Shown: in pieces, positions 57,093-64,000 of the stretch
Layout: each line of letters starts with the position of its first letter
Numbering within the stretch: position 1 is the first letter of the stretch
Assembly (NCBI GenBank): GCA_024305405.1
Contig: JAKNDB010000076.1
Coordinates: forward strand, 740,501-804,500
Source: Dirofilaria immitis
Lineage: Eukaryota > Nematoda > Chromadorea > Rhabditida > Onchocercidae
Reading direction: 5' to 3'
DNA: 64,000 nucleotides
The notes under the pieces: model-generated
What the model saw: the letters and a program-made list of their open reading frames with translations, nothing else
Told to the model about the DNA's origin: nothing
Database searches by the model: none
Program-made: the position numbers and the translations under genes

Positions 57093-58587
57093 TCCAAAAT
57101 AACTTGAAAAAAATTACTTTATATTTCTCAGGAATATTCTTTAATGTTATCCCAATCTTTTTCAAGACTGACTCCGATTCTCAAAACCCGCACAATCGAA
57201 ATGAGCACTTCATTTTCTCTAAGCATGCCATCATTATCGCATTATTCATTTTTCTTGATCTCTACAAAACTTCGAATTTTTTCTAGTCTAATATCGCTGT
57301 TAAAGGTAAAAAATTCGAATATTTAGAGACCCCTAGATCGCAACCGACTCGCAATCATAACCATCTTAATATTCCGATGTAAAATCTGAACACTCAAGCA
57401 AATTTCAACAACAGGCACCATTCCTAACCAAAAAGTATCACTGGTTTATTTGATATATGTTGTATGTTTTGAATCAAACAGATATCAAACCCTAACATTT
57501 ATTTAATTGAGCCAAAACTCAAAACTGAGAAAGTACCTCTTGCGAATTCCGAAGAAAAAACATTGCTATCATAAATAGAAGTATATCGCACTGATAATGA
57601 TACATAATGCTATGCTTGAAAATATCGACTGGATTTATTCATAAAAAACATAAAATTTTCAATAAAAAATTCACGGTGTCAATAACACTGAAGAAACTTA
57701 ATGGATTATTATATCAAAAATATGAAGCTAATTTCTGGATTCGTAGGGGTATTTGAGGAGAATTCTGAACAAAATAAATGAAACACAATATTTAAGAATT
57801 CTGAACAAAATAAATGAATTTGAATGTAACATACCAATTCCAACTTTGCAAAATCATTAATTCTTATTCAAAGAAAATAATCTGTATAGGAAACATGAAC
57901 GATAAAAGCACGATAATAAATTATTAGTGGCGAGAAGTGGACACTGCTATAATCATATGTTATGTGAAGAGCCTCCTTGAAATATTTTTAAATGCATTTC
58001 AGAAACTGTTTTTAGACCCCAGAATTTCAAAAACTGTTTCTAAAAAACTGCTCAGTAAGGAAAATTCCGTAGAATAGAAAATTTTGCATAGGGATATTCA
58101 AAATTTTTTACCATCACCAATACTACTAATACATTGTAACTCAAAATGAAAAATATTTTTCAAGATTTGTGAACATTACTGCTTATCATTTAGAGCAGTT
58201 CCATTACAATGAACCTGCAGTAATTTCAATTTCATTCAAAGAATAAACCCTATAATTACCATTAACAATGAGTACAATAAATACAGTACTACAAACTTGG
58301 AAAACATTTCAACAAGAAAGTACTATTATTAAGAGAAGCATATTCTTCACACAACTGACTCATGCAAGAAAATTTCAATGATGAAAAAAATTTACACTTT
58401 CAGCTTCAAGCAATTCATTCCATAATCCCTTCTCGAATTACTGACATTAGTAGTGATTAACCGAAATACTGTCCTGATGGAAGTCCACCTGACTTTTGGG
58501 CTGTACTTTTGTTTCACCGATTGCTTATCCAGGAAGTCAGCATTTTAGTGCTCCAGGCCGCAGATAATCATATGCTGCTGCTTTTGA
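57093..58587. other. spacer between UPF1 and NSUN2
   Basis: 1.5 kb. Contains a direct repeat at 57759-57818. Several plus-strand open frames (for example 57104-57286) have no family and no splice context. Nothing else recognised. Confidence 0.45.
57759..57818. repeat. direct repeat, 24-bp word, 36-bp spacing
   Basis: AGAATTCTGAACAAAATAA followed by ATGAA occurs at 57759-57782 and again at 57795-57818. Confidence 0.85.
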
Positions 58588-61500
58588 TTAATATTGGCTT
58601 GCATCATCGAAATTATAATTTTCTGCATTTGCATCTTGTGACAGAAAAAGTGATTCCATTTGGCTGGCCAATAATTGATCCTGAAAAAACAACTGCTTCC
58701 AACTAGAAAATAGGAAAACAATAAAAGTAGCGATTAAATCTGTTAGTTTATTTAAGGATTGTATGACAAATGTATTACGATCTTCTTAGAGCAATATGTG
58801 TTGCTCTGTTATGGAATTCACTATTAATTTTAATGTACTTATAACTATGCAGTACGGAATCGTAGAGAGAAAATTAATTTTTAAATCACTTTAAAACTGG
58901 ATGAATGCCATTTAGGAAAGACTAGTCTTTGCTCATGTGATTTCTGGATTAGAAATATATTTGGGCACAAACATCATTACTATCAAATCAAACTCATTAA
59001 TTTATAGAAAAAAAAACAAAATACTACCGAAAACATTCACCTGGCTGTATGGAATACCTCCTGAGAAGCACCACGCTGCGTTTGTGACTGTGTCCAATCA
59101 GATATGTCTTGTGATATACCTAAAAATGTATTCTGTGAAGATTTGGGATACATAATAAATTACGACTTGGAATACCAGGAAACGACTTCTAAAAATGATC
59201 TGCAAACAGCTGCGACTTACTAGATATTTCGCCAATTTGCTGCACATAAATGGGATCTTGAGATTGTTGCGAACTAAACACATTCATTGTTTCTAATTGT
59301 TTACGGTTTCGTGCCGTACTACCAGTAGCAGAACTTAAATCACTGTGACGTGGATGAGATAGCGGTCGAATATAATGAGGTGGCGGTTGAACAAACATCT
59401 GTATTGGTACCGGGATATTGATTCCATTCTGAGGTCGCAACTGACCATGAGTAATAGTTGCAAATGGATCTTGTATTGCCCGCAAATCTCGACTACGAGT
59501 ACCAAATGCGCTACCCTGCATATCTTTCGTCAAAATTGCTCCACGTGGTATAAAACGATTCATCTACAAGGACTGATTTTTTTAGTGAAATTGAAGGAAA
59601 AATAATCCGCATACTAATAGTTTACATGCATATTAAATATGTAATTGACAATTTTTCTTTTTTTTCTCAATAAATTGTACACTTCTAAAAGCAAAATTCA
59701 TGATTCATGATACAAATGCATCTATATTGTGCTTGAAATTTTGAATACCTCAATACTTAGTTAAATCTTATGAACAACTTACATTCATAACATTCGGAAC
59801 ACGACGAGGCTTAGAAAGCGTAATTGGTGATGGTTTCAGATTATTCAGTGGGCCTTCAACAAGACAACCCTTTTCTTTGAACATTGATAATAAATAATTC
59901 CAAAGTGGATGCCTTGATAGTACTTTTGCATTGCCTACTATGATGACGCCAAATTTAGCGCGCGTAAGTGCAACATTCAGACGTCTAGAATCATTCAGGA
60001 AGCCAATGCCTTGATGATCATTAGATCGAACACATGTCAGTACAATGATATCCTTTTCACGACCCTGAAATTTCCATTCTAATCTTTTAAAAATTTTAAC
60101 ATGACCGAAATTTCACAAAAAAATGTAGAAATAGAACAATTATTTACCAGCAGCACAACTATTCAATATTACACGATATAACTTCGAGTCAATATCTAAG
60201 AAGTGTTTTTGCACCGTAGTAGCATCAAGTCCATTCATTAAAAAAGCCGAACTGTATAAAAGATATCTTGGCTATCCAGTTTTATTCTTTTTCTAATAGT
60301 CAATAGTCTCTTTATTACCAAAAGCATCATCAATAGACGGATGATGCAGAACAATTCTAGGGTAACATTAGTATACCATAATTAATGTTACATTCTATAA
60401 AATTATATGGACATCCGAATATTATAGGTTAAATATTACAGGTTATTAAAAGTTTCTGTACATTATTAGTGGGTGGAGTACTCACTCAATTTTGAAAATG
60501 AAATTAAATAAAAGTTTAGTACTCAAAAAATTGAAATTAAATAAAAGTTTAATACTCAAAACTTTACCATTATTTGTCGTATCACTGATACTAAAAATAA
60601 AAGAGAAGAAAAAATTTCATATTAAAAGATGCACCTGAAAAGCATCCACATTAGCAACTTCCATTTCGAGATACAACTTACTATGCAAAGCACCCTGTGT
60701 TTGCATAAATTGTACAATGTATGATCTTTGCCCTTCATAAGGGGTGATTATACCAATTTGCTCCGGTTTTAATCCAGCTTTCAAAAGCGGGTAGCTAGTT
60801 TTTCAACGTTTGCCGCTTCAGTTCTAGAAAAAGATCGTAAAAAACAGTTTCTATAATTGAAACAATGAGGAAATCATTTAATTTTCTCGAAAACATCCCC
60901 TTGAACTACGCTCAAAAAATATTACCAGTTCTTCGCAAACGAACCAAAATCTACCTATTTAGAAATGATGTGCCTGATGAGCTAAGCTCCTCTTGGCCAT
61001 AGCAACTCCAAAACATCATTGGTTTATCCGCCACCGGCCACTGCCAATCAATTCCAATCAGTTGTCGTTCTCCTAAAATTTCGAACTTTACAAAATAAAG
61101 AAAAATCCGATTCAAAATAAATTAAGCTAAAATATCCGATTCAAAATAAAATAATTGTAAGTTGAGAGTTTTTCTTCATTTTCGTTTCTTATTTAAAAAG
61201 TTAGAACACAATCTTTTATTTCATTGTCTTCTAGAAAAATATTTGTTTACCTTCCGTAACACCGTTTTGCAAACTTCCTTCGTAAAAACATTGCTCGGAA
61301 AAGAAGAAAGCGCAGGATGCATACGATATTGTACTTGCAAGCGAATTGGGCGATTTCCGAGCAAAACAAGCCGTTCAAAAGGGACTGTGATAAACCAGCT
61401 TTAGCTGCCTTGAAAAATATAACTAAAACTAAATAGAAAATGAAGTTAAGAATAATGTCAAATTTTTCGAATAATCAATTTACCTTCTTACACATGATAA

Positions 61501-64000
61501 CAGGACCCAACTGACAATGATCTCCAACAAGTACCAATTGCCGGACGCCACAAACAACAGCTACCATTACTTCAGGTTCCGTAGCTTGCGTTGATTCGTC
61601 AATCAAAACACATCTTCAACTCACATTATATAATAAATCAGGAATATATTCTAATATATTCCTATCTAGATTAAATATTATTAGATCATTTACTCCATGC
61701 GAATACTCACTTAATTCTCATATGTGTCAAACGACTATCCGCGGCCGAAACACAAGTACAACAAATAACATCCGCAGCGGCCAATAGCTGGCATTCCTTC
61801 GCTATACGCAATGAACGGAAGCGACGCTCATCAGCATCTGCTAATTCTCCCATTTCTTCCTGCAAGTAACAAACTAAGACTTAAACAGTCTTCTTCAAAA
61901 ACTAATGGATATTTTACCACTAAATACTTGCAATGAATTATGTTTTCAACACTTGCAATACAATAAACCATTTTCTCTTATCGAAAAGAATAACTGATTG
62001 AAGTTCTTTACATCGAGAGACATTGTGATATTCGAAACAAATCCAATAAGCTCTCACTCGCAATAATATGTCATACAGTAATAAACTTGCAAGTTATCAA
62101 AACCATGTCAATTGATTCAAAGATACTAAGTTAACTTCTTCCAACACATCCAAAACATGATAATTTTTTGGATTATTTAGAAAAATTCCAATACGTAACC
62201 TTCAACTGCTGCAGCTTATGCAGCTCAGCTGCGCCGTGCAAAGCTTTTAGCTGATTATGTAATGCGAGGAAGGCAACAGGACTATCAAGTGTTTCACGAC
62301 TTTTAGCACATAAACGAACAACCTACAACAATGAAATAATACAGAAATATAAATTACAACAGAGTTTGATTTAAGAAATTTCGAAACACGATCGATCATT
62401 CAACAAAATTAATAAACTCCAAATTGCTCAAATTACCTAAATATACAATGGATAAGGATTACCTTTAATCCTGTACGATGTATTTTCTCGGCTAGTTGAT
62501 CAACTGCGATATTAGATGGCGCACACACAAGCACTTGGCCATTAGTTTGTTTTACAAGATGATAAACGATAGTAGCAGAAGTTACGGTTTTACCAGTTCC
62601 AGGTGGTCCCTATAAATAAGACAGATTGTTATTTCAAATGCGGATTGTTCTTATCGTGCCAAATCTTTTATATGAAGAATAAGAAAAACTTTTGGAAAAT
62701 CAGTGATGAAGTTGAACGGAAACCTGAATAAGAGATAAAGGTCGTTGCAAAACAGTTTTGACTGCGTGTACTTGACTGTGATTCAGCTCTGGTAAACCCG
62801 GTACGCTAAATCTTTTCGGCAACGATACTTTAAAAATAATATCATCAATATCGTGGCCCATTAATTTGTGATAGATAAATTGTGAAACACAATTTTCATC
62901 TTGGCTCAACAAAGACAATGCAGCCTGCATTCTGAAACTTGCGTTCTTTATAAAATTAATGTTTTCAAAAATATACATTTTTGCATAAAATGAAAAATTG
63001 TGTTGTTGACATAGGCTGCTAAATGCCCCGCTATATTTGAAAATATAACCCACGTACGATATGATCCAATCCAAAATAAGATCAATGTTAATAATTATGC
63101 AATGAAGGTAATTAATAAAACCGCATCAAAGACGAATACCATAAAAGTATAACACTTTAAACCTTTCAAATGATGTCGAGTTCCACACAAATTCACAAGT
63201 AAAATTCGTTCGTGTGTCAGTAGGCACGTTCTCTGCCTTCAAACGCATTTCGATTCCAACCTCGTCGTTATGGTCTGCAACGATTTTCAAAATTTATTTC
63301 ATATATTTCATATGTCTTAACAATCCGAAAAAATATTATACTGTCTGAACTATTAAGACTTTAATTATAAAGAGATGAAACGGAAGTATGATAATGCTAT
63401 CTTAGGTCTCTTTCAATGCGATAATTCCTAAACTCAAAAAAAAAACATTCATTATCAATTAGAAACGAAGAACTGAGATAAATTATTTTAACAGCTGATT
63501 AAATGATTATCAAACATACTATCAGGAATTTTGATAACACATCCAATTGAACTCCATTCACCGCCTGCAGTTTGAGAATGTTTCAAACGCAGCTCATCTC
63601 CCAGCATCAGCTTCATACCTATAGCGCTTAGAAATGACATTATTCACTACTACACGCTTACAAAAACGAAGATATGCAGTGTAACAGAAATCTCAATAAT
63701 CTAACGGATCAATAGATTTCACTGCAAACGCGCTATATTTTTGTGGTATTTAATATATTCCGACACTAAGAGTGCAACCTCCCAACAAATTCACAAAATT
63801 TTCACTAACTTCCTTCCGAAAATTTTGGCAATTGAAAAAAACGCTTGTGGTTTTCGGTTAAGACCAATATCCCAACGAACATGACCGACACTTTGTGTTT
63901 GAGATTCCTTTTCTCTTCGATCATAGTCTGCTTCAGCTTTCACTAATGGTTCAAATACACGCTTATATTGATATGCATCTTCGTATTTCAGCTGCACATG
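58588..64000 (-). CDS. smg-2: RNA helicase UPF1 / SMG-2 (5' part outside window)
   Basis: Central ATPase-helicase of nonsense-mediated mRNA decay. Exons in the window (minus strand): >64000-63810, 63618-63520, 63274-63163, 62931-62724, 62609-62463, 62322-62200, 61859-61711, 61613-61484, 61408-61251, 61072-60955, 60824-60636, 60064-59783, 59563-59221, 59119-59058 and 58680-58588. Seen: [20 protein letters not shown] (stalk/1B); [17 protein letters not shown]; Walker [34 protein letters not shown]; motif [91 protein letters not shown]. The C-terminus carries SQ sites typical of SMG-1 targets ([20 protein letters not shown]) and ends DDASQY. Four single-base breaks: missing in runs near 60785, 61284 and 61377, extra at 63835-63841. 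The cysteine/histidine-rich domain lies beyond the window edge. Confidence 0.95.
60499..60560. repeat. tandem duplication in a UPF1 intron
   Basis: GAAATTAAATAAAAGTTTA, then GTACTC or ATACTC, occurs twice about 33 bases apart, inside the intron between the exons ending 60636 and starting 60064. Confidence 0.8.

Noticed and set aside
58509..58706. Plus-strand 65-codon open frame
   Set aside because: Antisense shadow of the last UPF1 exon (minus strand, ends DDASQY).
59375..59605. Plus-strand 76-codon open frame
   Set aside because: Antisense shadow of the UPF1 C-terminal exon 59563-59221.
60147..60240. Minus-strand open stretch starting [13 protein letters not shown] inside a UPF1 intron
   Set aside because: UPF1 homology joins VDAFQ directly to GREKD across this intron; there is no acceptor before the stretch and including it would break the helicase motif.

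Overview
The window reads as nuclear DNA of a parasitic nematode, most likely a filarial or other spirurid worm (inference). It is very AT-rich, genes are split into short exons by small GT-AG introns, several start codons sit directly behind a TTTCAG-type acceptor (the pattern of spliced-leader trans-splicing), the proteins resemble nematode and other metazoan orthologues, and a decayed BEL/Pao retrotransposon is present. No bacterial, tRNA, rRNA or CRISPR feature was seen. Because the genes are intron-rich, long open frames are misleading: the models here were built exon by exon from splice sites, reading phase and family conservation.

Layout: 1.1-1.7 kb, a broken short-chain dehydrogenase fragment; 1.8-4.0 kb, BEL/Pao remnant (- strand); 6.6-7.8 kb, pterin-4a-carbinolamine dehydratase (-); 11.8-13.4 kb, nuclear poly(A)-binding protein PABPN1 (+); 19.4-20.6 kb, Tctex-type dynein light chain (-); 21.2-23.3 kb, inositol monophosphatase (-), upstream of the light chain on the same strand; 25.0-27.8 kb, eIF2-gamma (+); 28.8-32.4 kb, PIG-V GPI mannosyltransferase (-); 33.2-40.0 kb, Integrator subunit 4 (+); 42.1-45.0 kb, NADP isocitrate dehydrogenase (-); 45.7-46.1 kb, an unassigned open frame; 47.2-50.8 kb, DDX52/Rok1 RNA helicase (-); 51.5-57.1 kb, NSUN2 tRNA m5C methyltransferase (-); 58.6 kb to the right edge, UPF1/SMG-2 (-), with its 5' part outside the window. 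Gaps between them are AT-rich and mostly featureless.

Functionally most genes are housekeeping factors of RNA metabolism: UPF1 (nonsense-mediated decay), INTS4 (snRNA 3' processing), PABPN1 (poly(A) tails), NSUN2 (RNA methylation), DDX52 (ribosome biogenesis) and eIF2-gamma (translation initiation). They form no dedicated pathway. NSUN2-DDX52 and IMPase-dynein light chain are same-strand pairs with 0.6-0.7 kb spacing and could be operons.

The strongest unexplained signal is technical or evolutionary: 27 single-base frame breaks (23 missing and 4 extra bases), nearly all inside homopolymer runs, spread over eight otherwise well-conserved genes. Correcting each by one base makes every exon phase close. 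Consensus error is the simplest explanation. I found no convincing undescribed biological system.
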